Shown here: piece after piece, positions 1 to 7,352 of the stretch
How the letters are laid out: each line of letters opens with the position of its first letter
How positions within the stretch are numbered: position 1 is the stretch's first letter
Assembly: GCA_017302195.1 (NCBI GenBank)
Contig: JAFLEG010000062.1
Coordinates: 1-11,550, forward strand
Direction: 5' to 3'
From: Verrucomicrobiota bacterium
GTDB lineage: Bacteria > Verrucomicrobiota > Verrucomicrobiia > Limisphaerales > UBA9464
Length of the DNA: 11,550 bases
Position numbers and translations under genes: made by a program
The notes under the pieces: model-generated
What the model was told of the DNA's origin: nothing
What the model saw: the letters and a program-made list of their open reading frames with translations, nothing else
Databases searched by the model: none

Positions 1-2
1 GA

Positions 3-905
3 ATGGGCACGGACCTGTATGCCGTGTCCTATGACAAGCTGGTGCTCGCCCCGGGCATCGAGTTCCTGCCGCCGCCGGGCAACTACGACGCGGACCTGAC
101 GCCACACGCGTGGAGGGCGGGCCCGCAGACCCTGCTGCTCAAGAACCAGTTGTCCGCCATGGCCTCGCGGCAGACGTTTGTGCTGACCATTCCCAGGGTG
201 CCCTACCGGTGCCCGCCCGGGCCCTACGAGCGGGCCTGTTCCGTTGCGGACTTCCTCAAGCGCAAGCGCCCGGGTGCCCGGATGGTCGTCCTCGATGCCA
301 ACCCCGGCATCCAGGCCGAGCCGGTCAATTTCGGGAAGGCCTTCAGTGAACGGTACAAGGGGGTGCTGACCTACGTGCCCAATGCCGTCGTGCTCAGCGT
401 GGACTCCACGGCACGGTCGGTGAAGACGACGGCAGGCACCTTCACCGGTGCGGTGTTGAACCTCATTCCGGACCAGCGCGCCGGGCAGATCGTCACCGAC
501 ACCGGCCTGGTGAACGACCCCACCGGACGCTGGGCGCTGGTCCACCCCCTGTCCTACGCGTCCACCCTCCATCCCGACATCCACATCCTGGGAGACTCCC
601 AGGGCACCGGACAGCCCAAGTCCGGCCACATGGCCAACGCCCAGGCCAAGGTGTGCGCGGATGCGATCATCCGGTCCTTCAATGGCGAGCCGCCTGATCC
701 AAATCCCGTCACCAGCTCCGCCTGCTTCAGCCCCATCACCTCCTCCATCGCGTCGTGGCTGACGGCTTCGTTCCGCTACGACCCGGCAACCGCTTCCATG
801 AAGCGGGTGGATCCCTCCTTCGCGGAGGCCCCCAAGCCCACCTCGGACGGCATGCAGCAGATGTACCAATGGGCGGATAACATCTTTGCCGACTCCTTCG
901 GTTGA
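3..905 (+). CDS. fccB: Flavocytochrome c sulfide dehydrogenase flavoprotein subunit (partial, 5' end missing)
   Basis: This is the C-terminal 300 residues of an FAD-dependent oxidoreductase of the FccB/SoxF type. In the family these periplasmic flavoproteins oxidise sulfide and pass electrons to a partner c-type cytochrome. The visible residues begin in the middle of the Rossmann-like FAD fold (YDKLVLAPG near residues 10-18). The family's two redox-active cysteines appear to be kept: Cys70 in RCPPGPYERAC and Cys241 in SSACFSPI. ILGDSQ (residues 195-200) is the second FAD-contact motif, and the tail ending in WADNIFADSFG is the FCSD flavin-binding C-terminal domain. Family members are about 430 residues, so roughly 130 residues, including the signal peptide and GxGxxG motif, lie upstream of the window; the ATG at position 3 is almost certainly internal. 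The cytochrome partner is not in view, so sulfide as the true substrate is inferred. Confidence 0.85.
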   Translation: MGTDLYAVSYDKLVLAPGIEFLPPPGNYDADLTPHAWRAGPQTLLLKNQLSAMASRQTFVLTIPRVPYRCPPGPYERACSVADFLKRKRPGARMVVLDANPGIQAEPVNFGKAFSERYKGVLTYVPNAVVLSVDSTARSVKTTAGTFTGAVLNLIPDQRAGQIVTDTGLVNDPTGRWALVHPLSYASTLHPDIHILGDSQGTGQPKSGHMANAQAKVCADAIIRSFNGEPPDPNPVTSSACFSPITSSIASWLTASFRYDPATASMKRVDPSFAEAPKPTSDGMQQMYQWADNIFADSFG

Positions 906-993
906 GCCGCCCTCCGCCCGCCCACCAGCCACCGCCATTCCCATGACCACACGCCCCTTTGGAACCGAACCCGACCGCCGGAAACCTTGAGCC

Positions 994-2805
994 ATGAAAT
1001 CCCTCCCCGAATTCCTTCACTCCCCTGCTCTGTGGGGCACGTCAGCGCAACCTCCCGGGACGGGATATCCACCGGCCCTGTGGAAGGCGCTTGCCTGTGC
1101 CGTGCTCACCCTTCTCCCCTGCACCGCCGGCGCGACGGCCTACGGGTCTCTCAACAACTTTGACGCGGTCAACGACACCGGCGTGCCCTGCCATGGATTT
1201 GAGATCGAACTGGAGGATCTGGAGAGCCACGACATCTCGCACACCTTCGACTGGAATCACTACGGCACGCCCGAAATCCGCGAGGACTCCCTCTCCGTGC
1301 CGGGCAGGACCAATGTCATTGTCCGCTACGCAGGCCGGAAGAATCCGGACGGCACCTGGTCCGCGTACACGGCGGTCCCCTCCGGACCGATCGCGCCCAC
1401 CGATGGACATCAGTTCACCGACCCCTCGGTGAACTTCGGTGGCGAGCACTTCGGGGTCGGATACCTGCGGACACCCACCGGGGTCCGCTATCACTGGCTG
1501 GTGGATGACGGGAACGGCGTGCTGATCCGCAGCGGCGCGGTGAACATCGCCACCCCAACCTTCAAGTACGTGCCGCCGGCACCCGGGGTTCCGGCGCAGA
1601 TCGTCGCCGCGATCGAGCCCCCGGAGCCGCCGGAGGTTCCGGTCCTGGAGTTCGGCCCCGCGTCCTGGGTGAAGGAAATCCGCACCACCACCCACAACAA
1701 CCGGGAGGTGAAGCTGCGCGACCTGGTCAGCGATGATCCGGAGGATCCGGAGGATGTGAACTGGCGCAACGGCGAACCCGACGAGGTGGAGGTGGAGTGG
1801 CAGCTTCTGCAGACCGAGTTCAAGAAGGCGGATGGCGGGGAACACGGGAAACTGGAAGGCGCGCCGGAGGCCCTGCCCCACGGCGACGAGGTCGTCACCC
1901 GGCGTTACGAATTCTACAAGTATGTCGGGCCGCTGGATGCCGAGTCCGGCGAGGCCAAGGCCTCCAAGGTCGGTGACGACGGCCGGCATGGCGAGGGGAT
2001 CAAGGAGATCAACGGGGTCGAGGTGGATCTCTCCACCATCGAGGTGGTCGGGGACTACATCGGAGCCCAGATGTCCGCCCTGGACGTCGAGGCCCCATTG
2101 CGGTTGGTGGAGCATCTTCAGGATGGCGAGGCCGGCGCTGCGTATCCCTCGCGGACCCTGGTGATCCCCGGTGGCCGCCCCTTCCTCGCCACCGCCACGG
2201 CCGGCCTGCCCGATGGGCTGACGTTCGACGTCGTCTCCGGCGTGCTTTCAGGAACCCCCCTGGAGGTTGGAACCTTTGCCTTCACCGTGACCGCCTCGGA
2301 CGAAGCGACGCCGGAGACTGCCCGCGAGTTTCACCTGCGCATTGCTCCCCCCGGCGTCGAACTCCCGCCCCACCGCGTGGTGGAGGCCGTCGCCAGCCCG
2401 CCTCGGGCCGGAACGATCCTCGGCGCCGGATCCTACGATCCCGACGCAAACATCACGGTGACCGCCCTCCCCGGTCCCGGATTTGCCTTCGATCACTGGA
2501 CGGAGTCCGGGCGGGAGGTGTCCCGGCAAGCCAGCTATCCGTTCACCACCCCAATTCACCGATCCCTGGTGGCGCACTTCGTCGAGTCGGGGCCGGCGGC
2601 CCCGCGGTTGGAATCGGCCTTCCTCGACGGAGCCTGGATGATTTCCTGGCCCGCGGATGCCACCGAATGGCATCTGCAGGAGAACACCTCCATGGGAACT
2701 CCCTGGACCGATTCGACCCTGCCCGTGATCGCCGAGGGCGCCCGCAATGTCGTGCACCTGCAGTCTCTGGATGGCAGCCGCTATTTCCGGCTGTTTCATC
2801 CGTGA
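994..2805 (+). CDS. Exported multi-domain protein of unknown function with putative-Ig and InlB-like modules
   Basis: This is a 603-residue protein I cannot name. Residues 30-49 (LWKALACAVLTLLPCTAGATA) look like a signal peptide, cut before YGSLNNFD. The 30-residue stretch before it is unusually long, so a later non-ATG start (CTG at 1078) is possible. Residues 50-195 form an unrecognised, His/Asp/Trp-rich domain. Residues 205-365 are acidic, with DDPEDPEDV encoded by a 9-bp tandem repeat near 1735-1755. Residues 383-450 resemble a putative-Ig (He_PIG) domain (LPDGLTFDVVSGVLSGTP), and 460-530 resemble a divergent InlB B-repeat (FAFDHWTESG...HRSLVAHF). Residues 535-603 end in DGSRYFRLFHP, like C-terminal beta modules common in Verrucomicrobia surface proteins. 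It lies 88 bp after fccB on the same strand and could be co-transcribed, suggesting a periplasmic or surface partner, but no catalytic motif is visible. Confidence 0.75.
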   Translation: MKSLPEFLHSPALWGTSAQPPGTGYPPALWKALACAVLTLLPCTAGATAYGSLNNFDAVNDTGVPCHGFEIELEDLESHDISHTFDWNHYGTPEIREDSLSVPGRTNVIVRYAGRKNPDGTWSAYTAVPSGPIAPTDGHQFTDPSVNFGGEHFGVGYLRTPTGVRYHWLVDDGNGVLIRSGAVNIATPTFKYVPPAPGVPAQIVAAIEPPEPPEVPVLEFGPASWVKEIRTTTHNNREVKLRDLVSDDPEDPEDVNWRNGEPDEVEVEWQLLQTEFKKADGGEHGKLEGAPEALPHGDEVVTRRYEFYKYVGPLDAESGEAKASKVGDDGRHGEGIKEINGVEVDLSTIEVVGDYIGAQMSALDVEAPLRLVEHLQDGEAGAAYPSRTLVIPGGRPFLATATAGLPDGLTFDVVSGVLSGTPLEVGTFAFTVTASDEATPETAREFHLRIAPPGVELPPHRVVEAVASPPRAGTILGAGSYDPDANITVTALPGPGFAFDHWTESGREVSRQASYPFTTPIHRSLVAHFVESGPAAPRLESAFLDGAWMISWPADATEWHLQENTSMGTPWTDSTLPVIAEGARNVVHLQSLDGSRYFRLFHP

Positions 2806-2812
2806 ATCCGCT

Positions 2813-3634
2813 TCAAGGATTCTTCGGCCACTGGGCCACTTCCGTCCGGGGGACGGTGATGATCTCGCCGGCGCGGGTCTTCCACATCACCAGGAGTTCA
2901 TCGCCGCCGCTCTCGGCGCCGAGGAAGACGCGTCCATCTTTGAGCCGCACCAGATCGGGCTGGCGGTTGAACCAGGGATTGTCCTCGGGGGTCCAGGCCG
3001 CGGGAATGGCGCCCTCGCCCCGGCATACCGGGCATTCCTGTTTTCCGGAGGACTTGCAGGATTTGCAGGCCACCGCACGGTGCCCCTTGCAGGTGGGGCA
3101 AAGCCCCTTGCTCACCAGGGCCCCGCCTTCAAAGACCCAGACCTCGCCGGCGTGTCCCTCGGAGATGTAATACGTCTTCCGGTCCGGGGTCCGGACCGCC
3201 CGGGCCATCACCCCCGGCTGGCCGGGGTACGGAGCCCAGGTGCCCTCATGGCGTTTGAAGCAGGGCCCCGGACACGGACGGTACCCGGCGTTGCAGCGCG
3301 GCGCCGAACAGGGCACCTCCCCCTTGGCCTCGCAGACGAAGCAGACCTGTTCTCCGTCCTTCGGCGCCCGGGGCTTTCCGGCGACGGGTTCGCTGATCGC
3401 CGGAGCGGAAGGCGGGGGCGCCGGTGGAGCCTCCGCCAGCCGCTCCTTCATCTCCGCCTTGGCCTTCGCCACCTGGGCGGCAGTGGTCGGCCCGAGATCC
3501 ACCGGGTCGGCTTCCGAAGTCTCCGGGGCCTGGGGTGCCCGGGAGCAACCGCCGGCCCCTGCGAGCGTCAGGAGGGCCAGCAGGGCCCACAGGAGGGTGA
3601 GGGGCATCGAAAGGGGTCGCCGGGCTCCGCGCAT
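2813..3634 (-). CDS. Cysteine-rich lipoprotein with DnaJ-like zinc-binding repeats
   Basis: This is a predicted 273-residue lipoprotein of unknown function. I chose the ATG at 3634 because it is followed directly by an Arg-rich n-region, a hydrophobic segment (PLTLLWALLALLTLAGAGGC) and a lipobox-like AGGC with Cys30. A second ATG at 3607 also fits; the frame stays open further upstream, but that part would run into yjbQ. After a Pro/Ala/Glu-rich linker (30-95) come twelve cysteines in two clusters: 98, 101, 109, 114, 121, 125, and then 179, 182, 190, 193, 201, 204. The second cluster is three CxxC pairs at strict 11-residue spacing (CPTC, CKSC, CPVCRGEG), like the DnaJ cysteine-rich domain, which binds zinc. 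Residues 233-268 look like a small beta module (DGRVFLGAESGG...TVPRTEVAQ). It converges with the preceding gene, leaving 7 bp between stops, and diverges from yjbQ. There is no J-domain, so it is not DnaJ itself. Confidence 0.7.
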   Translation of the reverse strand: MRGARRPLSMPLTLLWALLALLTLAGAGGCSRAPQAPETSEADPVDLGPTTAAQVAKAKAEMKERLAEAPPAPPPSAPAISEPVAGKPRAPKDGEQVCFVCEAKGEVPCSAPRCNAGYRPCPGPCFKRHEGTWAPYPGQPGVMARAVRTPDRKTYYISEGHAGEVWVFEGGALVSKGLCPTCKGHRAVACKSCKSSGKQECPVCRGEGAIPAAWTPEDNPWFNRQPDLVRLKDGRVFLGAESGGDELLVMWKTRAGEIITVPRTEVAQWPKNP

Positions 3635-3740
3635 GAGCGGGACACTGCCCCAAGCCTGGTCCGTTGGAAAGGGGCACTGCGGTCCGGCTGTCGGAGTCCG
3701 GCTTGCACCCCGGGGAACGTCTGCGGTCTGCTGGTCGCCG
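3635..3740. promoter_or_regulatory. Divergent intergenic region with small repeats (putative promoter region)
   Basis: This 106-bp gap lies between the divergent lipoprotein gene and yjbQ, so it must hold the start signals for at least one of them. I see no convincing -35/-10 pair. It does contain an inverted repeat, TGCCCC at 3646-3651 with GGGGCA at 3671-3676. It also contains a direct repeat, GTCCGGCT at 3682-3689 and 3696-3703, spaced 14 bp apart. Either could be an operator, but both are short in GC-rich DNA and may be chance. Confidence 0.3.
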
Positions 3741-4169
3741 ATGCAGCAGGCCCTCGGTGAACTGGTGGTGGAAACCCGCGGTCGCGGGTTCCATGAGGTC
3801 ACGTCCCGGATCGCCGGGTGGGTCCGGGAGACCGGCATCGGATCCGGGCTGTGCACCCTCCTGCTGCAGCACACGTCAGCATCCCTGCTGATTCAGGAGA
3901 ATGCCGACCCCGATGTCCGGACGGACTTCGAGACGTTCCTGGCCGGGTTGGTCCCTGACGGTCACCCGGACTTCATCCACACGGCGGAGGGACCCGACGA
4001 CATGTCCGCACACATCCGCGCCACGCTGACCGGCGTGCATCTGGGCGTCCCGGTTCGCGACGGCCGTCTGGCCCTCGGCACCTGGCAGGGCATCTACCTG
4101 TGGGAACACCGGACCCGGCCGCATACGCGCCGGATTGCCCTCCACCTCATCGGCGAACGATCCGCGTAG
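3741..4169 (+). CDS. yjbQ: YjbQ family secondary thiamine-phosphate synthase
   Basis: This is a 142-residue protein matching the UPF0047/YjbQ family almost end to end (family members are about 130-140 residues). Members show weak thiamine-phosphate synthase activity, joining the pyrimidine and thiazole halves of thiamine, and their physiological role is still debated. Signature segments are visible: LLQHTSASLLIQENADPDV (residues 41-59, with the conserved His44 and Glu53), HTAEGPDDMSAHIR (80-93) and LGTWQGIYLWEHR (112-124). The ATG at 3741 gives a family-typical N-terminus (LGELVVETRGRGFHEVT); the frame is open upstream, but that part shows no family sequence. There is no clear ribosome binding site. 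The gene diverges from the lipoprotein gene across 106 bp. Its TAG stop falls inside the left end of a repeat element (4166-4281), just after the usual family C-terminus (HLIGE). Confidence 0.92.
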   Translation: MQQALGELVVETRGRGFHEVTSRIAGWVRETGIGSGLCTLLLQHTSASLLIQENADPDVRTDFETFLAGLVPDGHPDFIHTAEGPDDMSAHIRATLTGVHLGVPVRDGRLALGTWQGIYLWEHRTRPHTRRIALHLIGERSA

Positions 4170-4281
4170 GCGACGACGTCAGGAGACGCTGACTCCACCG
4201 CCGCGTCGCACTCCCGCAGCCCGGGGCGACAGCCGACCGCAGCGGGGAAGGTAGCGAGAGCCTCGTCACCTCGTTTCCTAC
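4166..4281 (+). repeat. MITE-like repeat element, copy 1 (116 bp, inverted GTAGG...CCTAC ends)
   Basis: The element begins GTAGGCGACGACGTCAGGAG and ends CTCGTCACCTCGTTTCCTAC. The first and last 22 bases are imperfect inverted repeats (about 16 of 22 match). The same order of blocks recurs at 9813-9961: GTAGG, CGACGT, AGG, ACTC, ACC, then the block GCCCGGGGCGACAGCCGA (4219-4236), then CTCGTCACCTCGT (4262-4274) and CCTAC. There is no coding capacity. It fills most of the yjbQ to amidase gap and overlaps the yjbQ stop codon, as expected for a small non-autonomous mobile repeat. Mobility is inferred. Confidence 0.65.
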
Positions 4282-4342
4282 CGACGGGACACCGCATCGC
4301 CTTTCCTCGGAGGCCGCTCGTCCATAGGCTTGCCGACGCTCG

Positions 4343-5998
4343 ATGAACGCCATCCCCCCGGGACTTTGCCTCGCCGCGCTGCTGTGGACCACCGCGACCT
4401 GGGCGGCGGAAACCAACACCGTGACACGGACGGACCTCGCTGGCGCGCTCCGGGTGGCCGGACTCCCCTTCACCGATGCGGAGCAATCCCAGATGCTCCC
4501 GAGCATCGAACGTCGGCTGACAGCCCTGGCCGAATTGCGCGGCCGTCCGTTCCCCAACGCGCTGGCGCCCGCCTTCACCTTCGATCCGCGCCCGCCGGGA
4601 TTCCTCCTCCCTCGCGGAGGGGAACCGGTGGTTTGGGAGCCGCCAGCGATGGTTTCCCTGCCGGAGAACCGGGAGGTCCTGGCCTTCGCCTCGGTTGCCG
4701 AACTGGCCGCCCTGATCCGCGCCCGCAAGATCACCTCGCTGGAGCTGACCGAACTCAGCCTGGCCCGGCTCAAACGCCATGGACCCACGCTGCACTGCGT
4801 GGTCACCCTGACGGAGGAACGCGGCCGGGCGGCAGCCCGCCGTGCCGATGCCGAGATTGGGTCCGGACGCTGGCGCGGCCCGCTGCACGGCATTCCCTAT
4901 GGCGCCAAGGATCTGCTGGCCACCGCGGAGACGCCCACCACCTGGGGAGCGTCGCCATTCACCAATCAGATGTTCGCGTCCGACGCCACGGTGATCCGCC
5001 GGCTGGAGGAAGCCGGGGCGGTGTTGGTGGCCAAACTCAGCCTGGGCGAACTCGCCATGGGCGACACCTGGTTCGGCGGACTGACCCGGAATCCCTGGCA
5101 GCCGGACAAGGGCTCCAGCGGATCCTCGGCAGGATCCGCCGCGGCGGTGGCTGCCGGCCTGGTCCCCTTCGCCCTCGGTTCGGAGACCCTGGGCTCCATC
5201 GTGTCGCCCGCCACCGTCTGCGGAGTCACCGGATTGCGTCCCACCTTCGGACGCATCAGCCGCACCGGCGCCATGACGCTTTGCTGGACCCTGGACAAGC
5301 TTGGCCCGCTGGCACGTTCCGCGGAGGACTGCGCGCTGATCCTGGACGCCATCCGCGGGCCCGACGGTCAGGACACCGCCGCCATCGCAGCGCCATTCCG
5401 CTTCGATGTCACCAGGCCGCTGAAATCCCTGCGCCTCGGGGTCCTTCAGGACGATCTCGAGGGCGACACGGACCACCGCACCAATCACCTGGCGGCTTTG
5501 GAAGTACTCCGGGGCCTCGGGGCCGAACTCCGTCCGGTCATCCTGCCGGACCTGCCCTCCGGTCCCCTGTGGATGATCCTGGAGGTGGAGGCGGCCGCCG
5601 CCTTTGACCAATTCACGCGCGACAATCGGGACGATCAACTGGTCCAGCAGGGGCCTGGCAACTGGCCCAATCTGTTCCGCAGCGCCCATCTCATCCCGGC
5701 GGTGGACTACGTGCAGGCCAGCCGTCTCCGCACCGAATTGATGGCCGCCATGTCGGCGCTGCTCCGCGACCTCGACGTCCTGATCGCTCCGGCATGGGCT
5801 GGGAATGCACTGCTCTTTTCCAACATGAGCGGACATCCGTGCGTGGTCGTGCCGACCGGTGACAAGGCTGGAGGCGCCCCGGTCAGCCTGTGCTTTCTGG
5901 GAGGAATCTTCGACGAGGGATCAGCCCTGGAGGCCGCCGCCGCCTATCAGCGGGCGACGGCCTGGCACCGCCAGCGCCCGCCGCAGTTCGCTCCGTGA
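4343..5998 (+). CDS. Exported amidase-signature family hydrolase
   Basis: This 551-residue enzyme is of the amidase signature family, which hydrolyses amide bonds with a Ser-cisSer-Lys triad. The triad is visible: Lys189 in GIPYGAKD, cis-Ser261 in the glycine/serine-rich KGSSGSSAGSAAA segment, and nucleophile Ser285 in GSETLGSIVSPA. The spacing of 24 residues between the serines is the same as in GatA. Residues 1-22 look like a signal peptide ending TWA|AE, although the n-region has no positive charge, so it probably acts outside the cytoplasm and is not the tRNA amidotransferase GatA. Residues 30-80 (LRVAGLPFTDAEQ...FPNALAPAFTFDP) resemble a GatC/AtzG-type small subunit fused ahead of the catalytic domain. 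The substrate cannot be told from sequence. No Shine-Dalgarno is seen; the start was chosen for the signal peptide. It lies 61 bp before the lol operon on the same strand. Confidence 0.9.
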   Translation: MNAIPPGLCLAALLWTTATWAAETNTVTRTDLAGALRVAGLPFTDAEQSQMLPSIERRLTALAELRGRPFPNALAPAFTFDPRPPGFLLPRGGEPVVWEPPAMVSLPENREVLAFASVAELAALIRARKITSLELTELSLARLKRHGPTLHCVVTLTEERGRAAARRADAEIGSGRWRGPLHGIPYGAKDLLATAETPTTWGASPFTNQMFASDATVIRRLEEAGAVLVAKLSLGELAMGDTWFGGLTRNPWQPDKGSSGSSAGSAAAVAAGLVPFALGSETLGSIVSPATVCGVTGLRPTFGRISRTGAMTLCWTLDKLGPLARSAEDCALILDAIRGPDGQDTAAIAAPFRFDVTRPLKSLRLGVLQDDLEGDTDHRTNHLAALEVLRGLGAELRPVILPDLPSGPLWMILEVEAAAAFDQFTRDNRDDQLVQQGPGNWPNLFRSAHLIPAVDYVQASRLRTELMAAMSALLRDLDVLIAPAWAGNALLFSNMSGHPCVVVPTGDKAGGAPVSLCFLGGIFDEGSALEAAAAYQRATAWHRQRPPQFAP

Positions 5999-6007
5999 AC
6001 CTCCAAT

Positions 6008-6029
6008 TCATCGTTCCTCCTTTCCCCCC
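6008..6029 (+). repeat. Short dispersed repeat TCATCGTTCCTCCTT, copy 1
   Basis: In the 61-bp gap before lolC, TCATCGTTCCTCCTTTCCCC (6008-6027) matches TCATCGTTCCTCCTTCCCC at 9985-10003. The first 15 bases are identical. Both are followed by C-rich sequence. Intergenic location in both cases suggests a fragment of a dispersed repeat family. The match is short, so confidence is limited. Confidence 0.4.
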
Positions 6030-6059
6030 GCCCCGCCTGCTCTAGCCTCCGCGCCACGC

Positions 6060-7352
6060 ATGTCGTCCCTGCCTTACGAACTGGCCCTGGCGCTCCGGTA
6101 CCTCCGGCCCAAGCGCACGTTCGTGTCCATCATCACCCTGATCTGCATCCTCGGCGTCGCGCTGGGGGTGGCGGTGCTGATCATCGTGATCTCGGTGATG
6201 ACCGGATTCGGCATCCAGTTGCGGGAGCGCCTCACCGGGTTCAGTGCGCACCTCCGGGTGGAGCGGGCTGGACCGGGCGCCATCGCCGACTGGCGTCCGC
6301 TGATGGACCGCATCGCGACCAACGCGGGCGTTCGCGGCGTCGCCCCGTATGTCAACGCCCAAGTGCTGGTGGAGACACAGCCCGATCCCGGACGCGGTTC
6401 CCATGTGTTCGGGGTCATCGCCCGCGGGGTGGATCCGAAGCTCGAAGGACGCGTCTCCGACCTCACCAACAACCTCATCCAAGGCGAATTTCGGCTCACT
6501 CCCAAAAGCGTTCTGGTGCCGGTCGGCCTGGCTTCGGACCACCAAATCCGGGTGGGCGACCGCCTGGAGGTGTATTCCGTGCCCACCTTTCGCCAGATGC
6601 GCGAGGCCCAGCGCCGGAATGAAGGTGACGTGTTCACGGGGGGGGCCGAATACTGGGTGCGTGGCATCCTGGACCTGGGCATGGACGACCTGAACAACTC
6701 CGTGATGATCACCTCACTGGTGGATGGCGCCGACCTGTGGGGCGAGGGCGACGGCGGGGGGGCTCAGGGGCTGACCGTGATGCTGAACAGTCCGGACGAG
6801 CGGACCACCGAGCGCATGACACGCCACCTGCGCCAGGTCCTGGGTCCTGACTATTTCGTGGGCAACTGGCTGACCAAAAACCGCCCCTTTCTCGACGCCC
6901 TCGCCACCGAAAAGGCGATGATGTTCTACATCCTGTTCTTCATCGTGATCGTCGCCGCCTTCGGCAACATGAGCGCCCTGATCACCTTCGTGGTGCAGAA
7001 GACCCGCGAGATCGGCGTGCTCAAGGCCCTCGGGGCGCGTCCGGCCAGCGTCGCGATGCTCTTCCTCGGACAGAGCGCCGTGGTGGGCGTGCTCGGGGTG
7101 GCCAGCGGGTTCGTCCTGGGCATGCTGGCCCTGCACTACCGCAACGAGTTCCTGCACTTCATGAACCACCGGCTGGGCTTCGACCTGTTCCCCGCCTCCA
7201 TCTACCAGTTCTCCGGACTGCCCGCCCGCATCGTGCCCGGCGACGTCGCCGTGATCTGCGGGGGATCCCTGGTGATCTGCCTGCTCGCCGGCGTCCTGCC
7301 CGCCCTGCGCGCCGCGTGGCTGCAACCCGTCCAGGCCCTTCGCAATGAGTGA
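6060..7352 (+). CDS. lolC: LolC/LolE/LolF-type lipoprotein-releasing ABC transporter permease
   Basis: This is a 430-residue inner-membrane permease of the FtsX-like LolC/E family, which with LolD extracts mature lipoproteins from the inner membrane and hands them to LolA. The ATG at 6060 gives the typical start YELALALRYLRPKRT; the frame is open upstream, but that part overlaps the amidase gene. The first membrane segment is residues 22-46 (ISVMTGFG at its end), followed by a periplasmic domain (about 50-285). The C-terminal membrane segments are near 287-311, 332-360 and 394-418. KTREIGVLKALGA (314-326) is the coupling helix that contacts the ATPase. Its stop overlaps the lolD start by 8 bp, so translation is probably coupled. 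Only one permease gene is present here, which fits a LolF-type homodimer as described for Francisella; a second permease elsewhere cannot be excluded. Confidence 0.92.
   Translation: MSSLPYELALALRYLRPKRTFVSIITLICILGVALGVAVLIIVISVMTGFGIQLRERLTGFSAHLRVERAGPGAIADWRPLMDRIATNAGVRGVAPYVNAQVLVETQPDPGRGSHVFGVIARGVDPKLEGRVSDLTNNLIQGEFRLTPKSVLVPVGLASDHQIRVGDRLEVYSVPTFRQMREAQRRNEGDVFTGGAEYWVRGILDLGMDDLNNSVMITSLVDGADLWGEGDGGGAQGLTVMLNSPDERTTERMTRHLRQVLGPDYFVGNWLTKNRPFLDALATEKAMMFYILFFIVIVAAFGNMSALITFVVQKTREIGVLKALGARPASVAMLFLGQSAVVGVLGVASGFVLGMLALHYRNEFLHFMNHRLGFDLFPASIYQFSGLPARIVPGDVAVICGGSLVICLLAGVLPALRAAWLQPVQALRNE

Noticed and set aside
1735..1755. 9-bp tandem repeat GATCCGGAG inside the exported protein gene
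   Set aside because: Real, but only two and a half units, coding for an acidic DPE motif; too small to call a separate repeat feature.
1042..2115. A 357-codon minus-strand open frame opposite the 603-residue exported protein
   Set aside because: The plus-strand frame has a signal peptide and recognisable Ig-like domains; the antisense product has none.
3240..3740. N-terminal extension of yjbQ into the lipoprotein gene
   Set aside because: The frame is open by chance antisense to the lipoprotein gene; the YjbQ family begins at the ATG at 3741.
4094..5836. A 580-codon open frame on the minus strand opposite the amidase gene
   Set aside because: It is antisense to a clear amidase with intact catalytic motifs, and its translation is a low-complexity Gly/Arg/Gln-rich shadow with no family features.
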